This document shows, piece by piece, positions 10,325 through 21,787 of a stretch of 31,270 nucleotides of DNA (the first letter of the stretch is position 1; every line of letters starts with the position of its first letter). A model generated the notes under the pieces. It was not told where the DNA came from. It saw nothing but the letters and a program-made list of their open reading frames with translations, and did no database searches. The stretch spans positions 3,734 through 35,003 of the forward strand of contig JAHBMJ010001043.1 in assembly GCA_018398765.1 (NCBI GenBank). The letters are read 5' to 3'. This DNA comes from Chromera velia (taxonomy: Eukaryota > Sar > Chromeraceae). Both the position numbers and the translations under genes were made by a program.

Positions 10325-11114
10325 TGGACTGGCTGTCAATTACGAGCTCAACCTGCGCACCGGGTAACCGGGTTCCTTTTCTCTGCTTACTTCCTTACAC
10401 ACGTTTTTTTTAGCAAATCCAAATCAACAAGATTTGTTCGGGACGGTCCTCGCTACAAAGGAAATTCTGGATCCCACGGCTCAATTTGCTTTTTCAGGGG
10501 CCACAGCCAAAGAAGAAATGCTGCGTAAAAAGATGTGCACACTTTCTGAAGATTAATGTGCATACAGCGGGATAAGAAGGCACAAAGGTATTTGTCAGCA
10601 CGTGGCTGGAATCTGACAGATCGACATGCAGCTGAATCAGGCCAGTGATGCTCAGTGTATGCATGGGCAATGCTCGGCGCGGATATCGATCGTGGATCGT
10701 GCCGTCTCATGCACTGACTCGTATCGTGCGAACGCGCGAATTAACCGCCCAAATTCTGTAAGTGCCCACCAAGCACGGCTGGAGCAAACTGAGTCACGCG
10801 TCTCCGAAAACGAAATCAACGTCTCACACAATGATTCAGTTCAGTCAGCCTTATAAGTTGACTTCTCTCTCGCTCCAACCGACCGTTTGGTTTTCACGGC
10901 TGCTCCACAGAATCTGCCGCGACAGAACACAACCCTAGACCAGCACATCTGACAGTCTCGGCCGAGTTTGAACTATCGATCTGACATCTCCAGACGTTTG
11001 GCCGTCTCTGCCTGAATTCTCCTGGCTGTCTGGCATACTTTTGAAGTTCGCTAGCTGTTCACTCTCCCAGGATCCTGGCGTAGGGGGTAGAAGTCTGAAT
11101 AGAGGTGACGTGAG
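10325..11114. promoter_or_regulatory. divergent spacer between DAD1 and TIM17
   Basis: The 790 bases between the two start codons must hold the 5' untranslated regions and promoters of both genes, unless further upstream exons exist. I see no clear TATA box. The sequence is mixed and largely free of microsatellites, in contrast to the flanking introns. Open frames on both strands here have no recognisable protein character. Confidence 0.5.
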
Positions 11115-13202
11115 ATGGGGGAAAGAGATCTCGGGAGGGAGCCCTGCCCAGACCGAATTGTGGAGGACCTCGGTGAGTCAGTGAGTAAGTCAATCTGTCA
11201 GTCAGTCTCCTCATCTGTCTGTCTGTCTGTCCCTATCTCTCTCCAGTCTCATCCTGTGGTCAGTTTGTTAGTCAAACTCATTGGATGTCTTTTGTCAGGC
11301 AAGTAGGCGCGTCCCTTGATGCACCTCCACTGACGGATGGATGGATGGATGGATGGATGGATGGAAGGCCTTTCGCTCTCCTTTGGGCCGTCTCGTTTGT
11401 CTCTTCATCCCTCCTATTGATGATTGTGTCTTTTCTGCGTCAGCACGGAAGCCGTCAGCACGGAAGCGAAGGGTAGTCGTGGCTGCCTGACTGCTAAAGG
11501 TGCATATGGCATTCACATTTTTGAGTCCGGGAAAAAGTTGCCGAAGCATCTTTTATGCTACTTCATTTGGGGTCTCGCTCTGTTCGTCGCCTCTATCAAG
11601 GTGTCGCTTATTGTGTTTGTTCGTTTTTGTTTTCAGCCTTCTTCATGGTTTCTCTTCCGTCTGTCAGTAGGCATATTGGTACATCTGCTTAGAGGGGAGA
11701 GATCGCCATCCGCGAAAACCTGCCGACGGTAAAGCCAGAAAGTTGCGTGGGGTGCGTGCGTGTGCCATTTCACATCCATCACCTTTCCTTTTCTGTTCGA
11801 ATGTGCAGGGGGTGCCTTTGGCATGGGATGCGTTGGAGGTTTCATTTGGCACTTTGTGAAGGGCGCACGTAACTCGACCCGGGGAGAGGTGCTCTCAACA
11901 GCCCTGTTCTCTGCAAAGAGTAGAGCCCCAGTTCTTGGAGGTAGGTGAGGGGCTGGGGGGGAGAGTTGGGTTGACGGAGGAAGAATGAAAGTGACGCACG
12001 TTGCCTCTATTGTTTTTTGTTTCTCTTTTTTTGTTACACTGTCTGTCCCTTTGTTTCCTCCCCAACATTCACTCACTCGTGGGCTGGCGTTTGTCTTCTT
12101 TCTGCACACCCTAGATAGACCGGCTGTGATTCGTTGCGTTTGTACAAACATGGCAGAAGCATGGCAGGAACGAAAAGATTTGCCCAACACCTCATTGCAT
12201 TCGTTGTCTTTCAAATGAATGCTCCCTTCCTCGATGCCTGCCTGCCTGCAGGAAATTTCGCTGTCTGGGGTGGCACCTTCTCGTCCTTCGACTGCACCCT
12301 CCAGTACCTCCGACAGAAGGAGGACCACTGGAACGCCATCGCGTCTGGAGCGCTTACGGGGGGGGTCCTGGCCCTTCGCGGTGAGTGAGTGAGTGAGTGA
12401 GTGAGTGAGTGAGTGAGTGAGTGAGTGAGTGACAGAATGAATCAATGAGAGAGTGAATGGAGGAGGGAGTGGACAAATGAGTGAGTGAGTTAGAAAATCA
12501 GTGAGTGGAAGGATTACATACACACTTGGCTTGCCAAAAGGGGAGGAAACGGAAACAAAAAGACAAGTCCGCATTGCCTCATATTGCCGAATTCTGCAGT
12601 CATCCCGTCCGACTTGGTCGGCGGGCTGGTTTGTCGATTTGTTGGTTTTTCAATTACGCGTGCTTCTCCTCCCTTCTTGGGCGGTGTTTGTTCTTCTGTG
12701 CCGAAGAGGAAGTCGGGGGGCTTCTGTTGAGAGAGATGGAATTTGACCGGCTGTGTAGGATTTGTATGTCCGATGGAAAAGAAAGCACATGCCGTTCTGT
12801 GGTTGGTCGGAATTCCTGTGCCTGCTTCTGTCTCTTAGTGTCTCTGCTTTTTTGTTGCAGGTTGTCATAAAGAAAGGAGGACAGGGTAGGACATCCATGA
12901 GACCACCTGATGTCTGTGTAGGGTTTCTCAATGAATTTAAAGTTTGAAAATATCTTCGATCGAATTTTGGCATTCATGCACATATGCGCACGTCTGTGTC
13001 TGATATGTCCCCCCCTCCGCATGCAGGAGGGTGGAGGGTCGCATCACGGAATGCCGTTGTGGGGGGAGTTCTTCTTGCGATCATTGAGGGCGTCTCTGCA
13101 ATCATTCTTCGGAAGGCAGCCAACTCACCTCGAGAGTCCGTCGACCCGCCTCCTGCCTTCCTGCCTGCCTGTACATTTTGGGGCCCTCTCCTTTTCCTCT
13201 GA
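11115..13202 (+). CDS. TIM17: TIM17, mitochondrial inner-membrane translocase subunit
   Basis: Exons 11115-11172, 11809-11940, 12252-12380 and 13027-13202 join in phase to give 164 residues, normal for Tim17 (about 160). Tim17 is a four-helix subunit of the TIM23 complex, which imports presequence proteins across and into the inner mitochondrial membrane. The start [20 protein letters not shown] matches the family's REPCP-RIV-D start. [47 protein letters not shown] and IIEGVS follow in order. Cys11 and Cys78 correspond to the two yeast cysteines (10 and 77) that form a structural disulfide. After [14 protein letters not shown] the C-terminus becomes lineage-specific. The exon 4 end is the uncertain part: translation reads through to TGA at 13200, but a weak GTCGAC donor at 13140 could instead lead to the ORF at 14789. 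Confidence 0.95.
11335..11364 (+). repeat. (GGAT)n microsatellite in TIM17 intron 1
   Basis: Perfect GGAT-type repeat. A 14-base duplication (GTCAGCACGGAAGC) lies slightly downstream, near 11441-11468. Confidence 0.9.
12381..12432 (+). repeat. (GTGA)n array beginning exactly at a splice donor
   Basis: TIM17 exon 3 ends at 12380 and is followed directly by about 13 GTGA units. The donor GTGAGT is the first unit, and each later register also forms GTGAGT. The same arrangement occurs in the minus-strand gene at 25322-25353. Confidence 0.95.
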
Positions 13203-13260
13203 TTACTTACGCCTTAGTGTTTCTGTCTTTCTTCCTGTCGCTGTCTTTCTTCCTTTCTCC

Positions 13261-13540
<280 letters not shown>

Positions 13541-13731
13541 TCTTTCCTTCCTTCCGTCCTTCCTTTTGGCTTTCCTGAAAAGAAGAAAATGCAGCGTGCG
13601 TGTCCTTGGGAGGGGGGGAAGAGACGGGGGGGAGAAAATTCAACGCCTCTCTCTCTCTCTCTCGTTCCTCGACTCTACTAGCTTTACTTTCTTTCTTGCA
13701 CAATCGCTCGCCCTTCCTCTCCCCCCCCCCC

Positions 13732-13770
13732 NNNNNNNNNNNNNNNNNNNNNNNNNNNNNNNNNNNNNNN
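13732..13770. other. assembly gap (N) within poly-C
   Basis: A run of N flanked by C homopolymers. Distances and continuity across it are unreliable, so linkage of TIM17 to the exon-like ORF at 14789 is doubtful. Confidence 0.99.
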
Positions 13771-13855
13771 CCCCCCCTTTCTCTCTCCTGTGAATTGAAA
13801 GCTTCCATTGGTGTTCTTTATGAGGGGGGGCTCTGGTGTTTTGCTCTGCGACCTT

Positions 13856-14003
13856 CATTTATGCTGCAGCCAAATGTTGCAACAACTCAAAATGGAACAA
13901 GAAATGTGCATGCATTTACTTTATGTCAATTTTGTATGAAAGTAAATGCATACATTTGTGCTGCAGCCAAATGTTGCAACAACTCAAAATGGAACAAGAA
14001 ATG
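13856..14003. repeat. 51-base direct repeats flanking an inverted repeat
   Basis: Bases 13856-13906 and 13953-14003 match over 51 positions with one difference (CATTT, A or G, TGCTGCAGCC and onward). The 46 bases between hold a perfect 13-base inverted repeat, ATGCATTTACTTT and its complement, around a 16-base loop. Confidence 0.9.
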
Positions 14004-14317
14004 GTCAGTCAATCAGTGAGACAGTTTGTGATACACCAACCCCACCCCCTGTTTGTTTTCAGTGGCTGGAAGATTGAGTGAGTGCATGGGGACTTCTGTC
14101 TGGGTGATCGGTTGGATTTGTTTCAGTTTCCCTCGGCTGAACGAAGGAACAGGTTTTGTTTTGTCCTCTGGTCAATCTCTGCTTTCTGCCTCACTTCTAC
14201 CTTTGTGATGCCCAGTCTGCTTTGACTTTCTACCTGTCTGTGAAAGCAGGCAAACACAATCGGAAACCTGTAGTCTGTCTGTGTGTTTGCCTTCCTTCCG
14301 AAAGGAAGGAAAACCGA

Positions 14318-14339
14318 CAGACAGACAGACAGAAAGAAG

Positions 14340-14374
<35 letters not shown>

Positions 14375-14515
14375 AGATAAATAAATAAATAAAGAAAGGA
14401 AGGAAGGAAGGAAGGAAGAAGGAAAGAGAGAAAGCGAACACAAAGAAAAACAGGAAAGGAAAGGGGACGATGAGGCAAGGGATGGAACGAGGAACGGACG
14501 AAGGGAGGAAGGAAG
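14318..14515 (-). repeat. (GACA)n/(GAAA)n/(TAAA)n/(GGAA)n purine repeat
   Basis: Purine-rich on the plus strand, opposite in polarity to the TIM17 intron repeats. This argues mildly that TIM17 transcription does not continue through here, or that a minus-strand transcript covers it. Confidence 0.9.
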
Positions 14516-14788
14516 GATGAAATTTTCTTTGGGATCCTCTCATCCTTCCTGCCATTCTGGTGTGTTGTTTGCATGCTAGAAACTACTTCTCGCTCTCCCT
14601 CTCTCTCTCTCCCTCTCTTACTCCCTTTCTCTCCCTCTCGATAGCAAACAAACGAATCGTAATCGGACAAGTCGGGGGCTGGTTCCTTTCCTTTCCTTTC
14701 CTTTCCTTTTGCTGTGGGGGGATTCATTCGTGTGTTTTGAATCACAAAGATCATTCATATGATGTAATTTGGACGCACATTGTTGCAG

Positions 14789-15022
14789 AAGGAGCGAGAG
14801 CAACGACGAAAGGAGACGACTGACGCGGCATCGGCAGGGGGATCTGGGGGGGCGGGAGGGAGCGGTTCTTCTCTTTTTGGGGGGTTCATGCAAGGGCCTG
14901 CTGTTTTCTCGCCGCCCTCTTCTTCCTCCTCCTCTTCCTCAGGAGGGTCAGGTGCCGCTGACGGTAGCGGCGGGGGTGGAGGAGAATCTGCCATGAGTGG
15001 CGAAATTTTGTCCGACAGATAG
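14789..15022 (+). CDS. exon-like Gly/Ser-rich ORF, terminal exon of unknown gene
   Basis: An acceptor TTGTTGCAG ends at 14788 and an open frame of 77 codons to TAG follows. It begins KEREQRRKETTDAASAGG, then has Gly/Ser-rich stretches including eight serines, and ends SGEILSDR. It has no recognised domain. It could be an alternative TIM17 C-terminal exon via a weak donor at 13140 (phases agree), or the last exon of another transcript. The N gap and reversed repeat polarity in between weaken the TIM17 link. Confidence 0.35.
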   Translation, partial: KEREQRRKETTDAASAGGSGGAGGSGSSLFGGFMQGPAVFSPPSSSSSSSSGGSGAADGSGGGGGESAMSGEILSDR

Positions 15023-16480
15023 AGAGGAGGAAAGAAAGGGCAGAAAAAAGATGGGACAGAAAGCGGAAAAGGGAAAGATGGTCTGATCGTGGTTGTACGT
15101 TAATTCTCTCAACTTTGTTTTGAGGTGTCAACATGTACTAGATTCAAAATTTCGAATCAAAAATGGGAACGACGGAACACGCGCGGAAGTTGTCGGACTG
15201 GTGGGTCGCATGGAGGGCGCGGGCGGGCAGGGGCAGTTAAGAAAACCGAGCATTTGAACATCCTGAAGTGGGGAAAACAAAAGAGGAAGAGAAGAGCTGA
15301 GACGGTCGAACAGGCAAACAGCTTGCATATGTTATAATCAGCTGACCGCAAGATGCGGAATTTAATTGCAGCGGGAATTGTCAGAAGTAAGTTGAAGAAT
15401 TTACATGCGCCCCCGTCATGGCGGTAACTTTGCAACAAATTCGATCGATCGTTGATGATACGAATGCAGTGGTCCCTAGTCTAGTCCCCAGCTTGATCCC
15501 TGAGAAAGCACCATACAGAAAAGACGTTGTACAAAACTGCATGTGTTGCAAGCTAAAAGTAGTAATAAACATGCAGAGATTATATTGCTTTTCTCACTTC
15601 TTGGTGCCGCCTCAGATGCCGTTTACATCATGGCGGCGGTGATTCATACATCTTTAGTCATATATATGTAATATGAATCATGTCATGCATGGTCCCATGC
15701 AGTGATCCATGCTATAGGATTCATGCAAAAAAAATCGCCTCGAAAATCACTAACTTGCAATTAATGTTGTCATATAGCTTATTTTCTAGTTTTTTTTTAT
15801 CAACAATGGAATTTCATTGAATTAGACATCCAATCTAGCATCCAATCCCAGAGTTGTTAATCACCAACAACTGTAAGTACCGAAACACGGAACCAACCCC
15901 CAGTTTCGTTTTTTTTTCTGTGCTTTCGGTACTTTCTAATTAAAAAAGTATATGATTTCTAAAGGTGTTTAATCACGAAATATATTTATTCACTAGTTAC
16001 TCACTTCAAAAGTAATACAATCAGGAATATATTCCTAAATTAATTAAAGGGGAGTCTCCGCCCCCCGGGCTACATTTTTAATTTTTTTTTTTAACACAGG
16101 TATCATGGCTTGCTGTGACTTTAAGTTTGCATCTTACCTTGTGTTTGAAACTCATGCATGAAGACCCGATTTTTGATGCAACATGTACAATCGGCTATTC
16201 GGCTCCGAATGTATGCACCGATGGCTGCGGCCACTATAGAAGCGGTGGGCTGGATGTGCACAAGCCTCTAGGCTACTCCCAAAACATTTGTTTTTATAAC
16301 GTAAAAAAAAAACCACGCACCATTAGAATGACCAAAGGTATTAAAGACTAGTAAGAATCGGACTTGGGCTAATTAATCACTTTATTCAATCACATTCAAT
16401 CATTTCATGGGATAATTAAATATATTCTAATCACAAGTGACTAAACACCTTTGATGATTTCAAATATGATTTTCAATTGG
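15023..16480. other. intergenic region with AT-rich island
   Basis: Bases 15023-15640 are mixed sequence with short open frames, including a 74-codon plus-strand ORF at 15418 starting MAVTLQQIRSIVDD that has no recognised relative. From about 15640 to 16480 the sequence is AT-rich with poly-T/poly-A runs and no repeats with the other islands that I could detect by eye. Confidence 0.6.
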
Positions 16481-16820
16481 AAAATTGGATTTCCTGTTGT
16501 GAACCACCTTCGTTCACAATTGCCATCTGGTTTGCCTGCGTCGCGGGGCAGCCTCGTCCATGCCTCGTCCCTAGTGGTGCAAGCAGCGTGCCGCCCCTGT
16601 ACATCGCCCCTGACACCGGTCCAGGAAAGGGGACCGTGCGTATCCCTTTCAAGCGGACCTTTGGCCACCGCCGCCGCCTTATTTGAACTTGCGTGACGGT
16701 AGTTAATCGGCCGGCCACCACCACCACCACGTCGGGGGACGTCCCCCCCGTCCCACACATATAATTTGCCTACCGCTACCATAAAGTTTGAGGACGTCAC
16801 AAATAGGGTGGCAGGGGTGA

Positions 16821-16859
16821 TAGACTGCCTGCGTACGGAGTCTAGCTGGTACACAATAT
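16821..16859 (+). repeat. 39-base hairpin-bearing repeat, copy 1
   Basis: It starts TAGACTGCCTGCGTACGG, continues AGTCTAGCTGGTACAC and ends AATAT. TAGACT and AGTCTA form a perfect 6-bp stem around a 12-base loop. Copy 2 lies at 18414 in the same orientation with one mismatch, in the loop. Confidence 0.9.
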
Positions 16860-17688
16860 GGTAGCGAGCCTGGTTCCGGGTCACGTTTGAGAACCGCAGC
16901 TGCTACTGTTGTAACCCGTCTCCTCTTTGAGAAATTAGTTCCGCAGGGCTCGCGCTTCCGGTAGCAAGCTCATAAACGTTTTCCGAAGTAGACAGACAGA
17001 TACAGTGGCGCGTATCCCTCTTCTCTTCTGGGTTTTGCCCTCCTGGCTTCAAAAATTGCAACGTACTGAATTTTAAAAGACTTATCTCCTCTGTGAGTGC
17101 ATCTTTCTCTCTCCACTAGCCACTGCCTTCTTGAAATATCTTCTCTGTTTACAGAAGTGTTCACCGCGGTGGTGGTACTCAAGCAGGCGTATGATGGAGC
17201 CCTGGAGACAAAGCTTCATGGTACTGTGGACTGATATATCGCTCTGACCATCGCCGCCAAGACTTACTTCTCTTTGGTTTCTCGAACTCGTCTCGTCTCT
17301 GAGGCACACAGGCCTCGGAAATGCCGTGAAAAACGTGGTACAGGCATAAAAAAGAAGAAGACTTTTTATGTACCGACCGCCAGTGCTTGTATTGCTTCTG
17401 CTATAGCTTGTTTGTCGACTCCAATACCGGAGCCACCTCTCGGTGCAGCCGCTCCTTCCACTTTCGAACTTTCCATTCCCGACAGGTCATCTGGTACCCA
17501 TGTAACTCAACCTTGCCCCTTTCTCCCTATAATCACCAAAGTCATTCTTCCACTTTTGCCTTCTCCCCCTCGTTCTACCAAAGTTCCCAAGCAATCGAGC
17601 AGCTCTCTACTTTCCTTTTTCAGAACTATTCCCATAACTCTTCTAGTAGAAACAAAGCCAGAAAACATACTAAGCGAGGAGCAATTAA

Positions 17689-18141
17689 CCCCCTCCCCCT
17701 CCCATCCCTGCTGAATCGACCACAATCTCAGAGTCTACAAACACCCACGTGGAGGTTGTTGTTCCTTTTCAGTACTCCAGCCTTCTTGCTCCATCCGTTA
17801 CTGCTGTTACAACTCTTTCCAAGCCCTCCAATCCCCCCCCCAAACCCAAACTCATTCGAATGGTGAAAGTGGGATTCAAGTTCATCCCTGACCCCCATGA
17901 AGTGGACGAATTTCGCTGCCGTCTCCCTTATAGTGAGGAAGAGCGGGATACAGCGGCGATGGTCCTTCAGATGGACGGATCGACCCGCCCAATGCTTCCT
18001 CATGTATGGATTGACTCAACCACCCTGCCTCCTCCTGACGAACCGACGTCTTCTGCCATGATAGCTGCGAGAACCGTTTCTGCCAAACGCTTACCCAATT
18101 CTGCTCGGCACCTTCCTTGGTGGGAGCAGTACTGGCTATGA
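17689..18141 (+). CDS. unrecognised ORF between hairpin repeats, possibly an element remnant
   Basis: The frame is open from 17689 to TGA at 18141, about 150 codons, without an ATG near its start; the first ATG is inside, near 17860, at MVKVGFKFIPDPHEVDEF. The C-terminal half looks protein-like (CRLPYSEEERD, RPMLPHVWID, ARHLPWWEQYWL). Ser/Pro/Thr-rich frames overlap immediately upstream (17274-17714 and 17387-17866), as if a longer coding region had shifted frame. No reverse transcriptase, integrase or transposase motif is visible. The 39-base repeats on both sides suggest it may belong to one inserted unit, but that is inference. Confidence 0.35.
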   Translation, partial: PPPPPIPAESTTISESTNTHVEVVVPFQYSSLLAPSVTAVTTLSKPSNPPPKPKLIRMVKVGFKFIPDPHEVDEFRCRLPYSEEERDTAAMVLQMDGSTRPMLPHVWIDSTTLPPPDEPTSSAMIAARTVSAKRLPNSARHLPWWEQYWL

Positions 18142-18413
18142 TTTCACACTGCCTGTTCAGAAGAAAGGAAAGGGATGCATGTTGTGTGCCGCCTTAGTAT
18201 ATCCCACACAGATACCAAGGCCAATATGGCATGTCCCAACCCAGTAGTCTAGGGGCTACGGTAACTATTCCATCCATAGCATCCCATTGGATATTTCTGG
18301 CTCAGCAGCGCATTCTGTGACACTGCTTTGTCCGGTTGATCGATGCAATCAGACCTAGCCTCCTGACTGACAGTCTTACGTGACCGCGGTCCATGCATTT
18401 GTTGTATTATGCC

Positions 18414-18452
18414 TAGACTGCCTGCGTACAGAGTCTAGCTGGTACACAATAT
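18414..18452 (+). repeat. 39-base hairpin-bearing repeat, copy 2
   Basis: Same sequence as 16821-16859 except one base in the hairpin loop. Similarity stops abruptly on both sides of the 39 bases. Confidence 0.9.
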
Positions 18453-18502
18453 CTCTCATTCTCGGCTTAGGCTGCAGTGTGGCTCCATCTATCTCACTCT
18501 CT

Positions 18503-18645
18503 ACTCTGTCAGTAACATGACTGCACCTCTTTCATTCTCTAGTACTCAGTCAGCAGCATGTCTCCGTCTCTTCCACTCTTTACTCAGTCAGCAACATGAT
18601 TGTACCTCTTTCATTCTTTGCTCAGGCAGCGGCATGTCTTTCATG
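18503..18645. repeat. degenerate 38-41 base tandem repeat
   Basis: Units begin ACTCTGTCAGTAACATGA (18503), ACTCAGTCAGCAGCATG (18544), ACTCAGTCAGCAACATGA (18582) and GCTCAGGCAGCGGCATG (18620). Alternate units resemble each other most, so the higher-order period may be two units. Confidence 0.8.
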
Positions 18646-20822
18646 CTTCAGACAGCACCGTTTAGCCCGTTTCTCCACAAAATTGAGAAGATTCCCCATC
18701 GTTAGAATGCTTTTGCTGTTTTTCAATCTGTTGATGAATGACATGAGAATGCATTTGCAAGAAGTGAAATGCTGCAGTATAGTTGAATCCAGCTCAAAGG
18801 ATCGTTTTCATAATTCAAAAACGAGACTTGCTATCAGTTTTTATCAACTTTTTATGTGTTTTTCTAGCTCTGGCGACAGATAGACATAGCAGGAAGGCCC
18901 TAGGGCGGAACAAATCAATCAATCAATCAAAATCAAATTCTTATAGTAAAAGATTATGCAGCTATGCTATATGAGAAACTGTGTTTAGGCATTGAATTGT
19001 AGGCGCCTTTTAATGGTTAGAAACCCTAGGAGACGGCTCTTTAACTTATGTTTTTATAGCAGAAACAATGCACCTGATGAATACACCTGAAATGCACCTG
19101 AATTCCGGTGCATTCGTCCACAGCACCTTGCACCTATGCACCTTTTCTTGTCCTTACCGCTTGATCCCAGGCTGCCGTGGCAACGCAAACATGCGAAAGC
19201 CATCACACTCGAACGAGTACAGCCGGGCGGTTCCACAAATGAGCGCCCACAGTCTGATATTGATTCCATGCAGGTACTGCACATCTCGACAATCCAGCGG
19301 TGCATGCAAGATCGAGAAATTGAATGAAGCAGACACGTCAGGCAAGCATGCACACGCCATGCACTGGATGCATTCATGCACGCAGTGAGAGAATGAACAT
19401 CTGCATGGATCCGATCAACATGAAAACGTAGCTCGGAAGGAAAACACTCCCAATACGCACCGGTCTCCATCTGTCTGCATGCCTTCCTAGAAGTGTGAAG
19501 TGGGTATTTTGGAGTGTTCTGTGTCATGTTGTCTTGGCTCAAGGGTCGCATTTTGTCAGCAGTGGCGGAATAATAAAACTGCCAGTGGAAGTGGAAGTGA
19601 GTCAGTTTCCTGCACACTTTTAAACAAAAACAAATCGTCTCCTTTGACTCTTCGGACCGGGCTTCAGCTGTCCCAGTCATGCGCTAATTACAAAAAACAA
19701 AATGCGTCGCGTGATGGTCCGAAGAAAAAGAAGACCTAGTAGTACCACATCAGAGAGCGGGAACTCCCCAATGCAGTATGACAGCAAAGAGGGCAGGCAG
19801 GCAGGCAGAAGACGAAGTTGAAAGAAAAAAAGAAGAGAGAGAGAGCGAGACAGAGACAGAGAAGGAAAGAAATAAAGAAAGACTTGGGTCCAGCTTGTTT
19901 GAAAAGACGACAATATCGTCCACACCCCTCATCCGTCCGCTTCTGCCTCTCTCCTCTCTCGTCGAGAGAGAGAGAGAGAGAGAAAGAGCAATCAGGCGAA
20001 TCTGCTTCCTTCCCATCCGTTGAATGGCTTTATTCTGTCCTGCACCACTCTTGGTGCATTTGAATCAGACAAATTGAAGAAGAGAGATGAAGACAGTGAG
20101 AGAGTTGTGGAGAGAGAAAGCAGCACTCCACCCCCTCAGATCCGTTCTGACGGAAATATTTGCTCCCTCTTTGTCCGGACGCCTGTTTGCTTTCCTTCTT
20201 TCCTGCCTGCCTCTTATGGTGCCTGCCTCTGGTGATCTCTCCAGCCATCTCCGCTTTTTTGCTTGCATAAAGACGAGCAGACGCCTGCTAAAGACAGAGT
20301 AAAGGAAGGAGGCTAGACAACAAGAAAGAAAAAAATTAAATCAAAAGGAGAAACTCTAACAGGACACAAGCCAACAACAACAAAAAAAAATCCGAAAACC
20401 TCTTTGGAATTGAAAACCCGTTCTCCCTTTTCGGTTCGTTTCTCTTCTCTTCTCTGCCATCTCCTTCGCTTCTTCTTCTTCTTCTTATCCCGGGGAAAGC
20501 TGCTCTAAAGCAAAAATAATCTTTTCCCCACACCCACAACCATCACAAAAACGCAAAGCGATTGGACGAAGAGTCGAATTAAAAGAATTTGCATCCAACT
20601 TGCAGATAGAGGGATTGACAGGGAGGCAGGACAGCAGGGAAGAATGAGCAAGGAAAATAGTTGCTTGACTGGAGAATAAATAGACAAAGATCCTGCGTTG
20701 AGTGTGTTTCTTCATCCAGATCCACAGACTTTTCTCTTTGTCTTTCGTTCTTGCTTCCTTCCCTTTCCCCTGCTTTGTCTTGACGGCTTGACTCTTTCGC
20801 CCAATGGATTTTTCTGATGGAA

Positions 20823-20861
<39 letters not shown>

Positions 20862-21787
20862 GTGCTAAGTTTCAGTTTGGGGAGAGGCCTGTCGCCGCCC
20901 CAACAGGGCAAAGGCAAATGAATGCGGGAGGGACAACACATGAATGCAGAAAATAGTTGACCATGGAAGCAGGGACGCCTTGCTTTCTTCGCTTCCCCAG
21001 TCATTGCTTCCTTCTCACTTCACCAAGAAGTAGAAGAGAGCAGAAGCTTTTTGAACGAACCCATGTTTTCATTCATGTCAAGAAGGAGGATTTACTTTGA
21101 GGAAGAACGAATGAAAAACGGGAGACGGGCGAAGTAATGAGGGGAGTGGAGGGAAAAACACGGAGGGACGTCCCTCTGCTTGCCTGGGTGTCTCAATGGA
21201 AGGAAGCACAGTCCAGATCGCTTTTTAACGACGTGACAAACACAGGAGAAGAGAAGAGAAGACAATGAAGGTATGGGTGCTTGCTTCCACTCAGTTACAC
21301 AATCCATGCAGTGAATTTGCCCGTTTAGCAAACATCTCAATTCGATTTCAATGCCTGACGAGAAATGGAAGAGGCAAGAAGGACGGACAGTCGAAGTGCA
21401 CAGAAACACCAACTTCCTTCCTTTCTTCGTTTTCCTGCATGCTCTCTCTTGATGAAAATGCAAATCAAATCAAATTACACACTGCAGAGAGAGACCTACG
21501 AAAGCCATGGATGACATTCCTTCACCACCCCCCTTGACAGACAGTTGCATAAAGAACCAAAAAAACGCATTCCCTCCATTCTTACCTCCTTCCTTATTTC
21601 ATCAAAAAGAGGGAACGCAGCTCCATACGTCCCCCGGCGACACGGCAGAAGGGAAGGAAGGCAAAGGAAAAGATCCACGTACAAAGAAAAAGGCATGAAT
21701 GTCGACATGGGAATCCAATCCCATCAGGAAAAGGAGGCTTATAGGGAAGGGAACAGAGGAGGGCAGAGAAGACAATGAACTCAGCAA
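18646..21787. other. no defensible gene
   Basis: This 3.1-kb stretch lies 3' of the large minus-strand gene. It holds mixed sequence, an inverted GCACCTGAA/TTCCGGTGC motif near 19090-19107, GA-rich tracts (19835-19990), and a (CA)n run at 20825-20858. The longest frame, on the minus strand at 19054-19680, is cysteine-rich without family resemblance. The GA/CA polarity fits transcription from the minus strand, so part may be 3' untranslated region. Confidence 0.5.

Noticed and set aside
14789-15022. Firm assignment as the last exon of TIM17
   Set aside because: It needs a weak GTCGAC donor, crosses an N gap and a repeat-polarity switch, and TIM17 already reaches normal length at 13202.
16441-16884. 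147-codon minus-strand ORF
   Set aside because: It has no domain, a mixed composition and overlaps the hairpin repeat; it is probably a chance frame inside the bounded unit.
18503-18645. CRISPR-like array
   Set aside because: The units are head-to-tail degenerate repeats without unique spacers, in a eukaryotic context.
19054-19680. 208-codon minus-strand ORF, Cys/Ser-rich
   Set aside because: It has no recognisable family, irregular composition and no splice links to the neighbouring gene; it is likely 3' flank.
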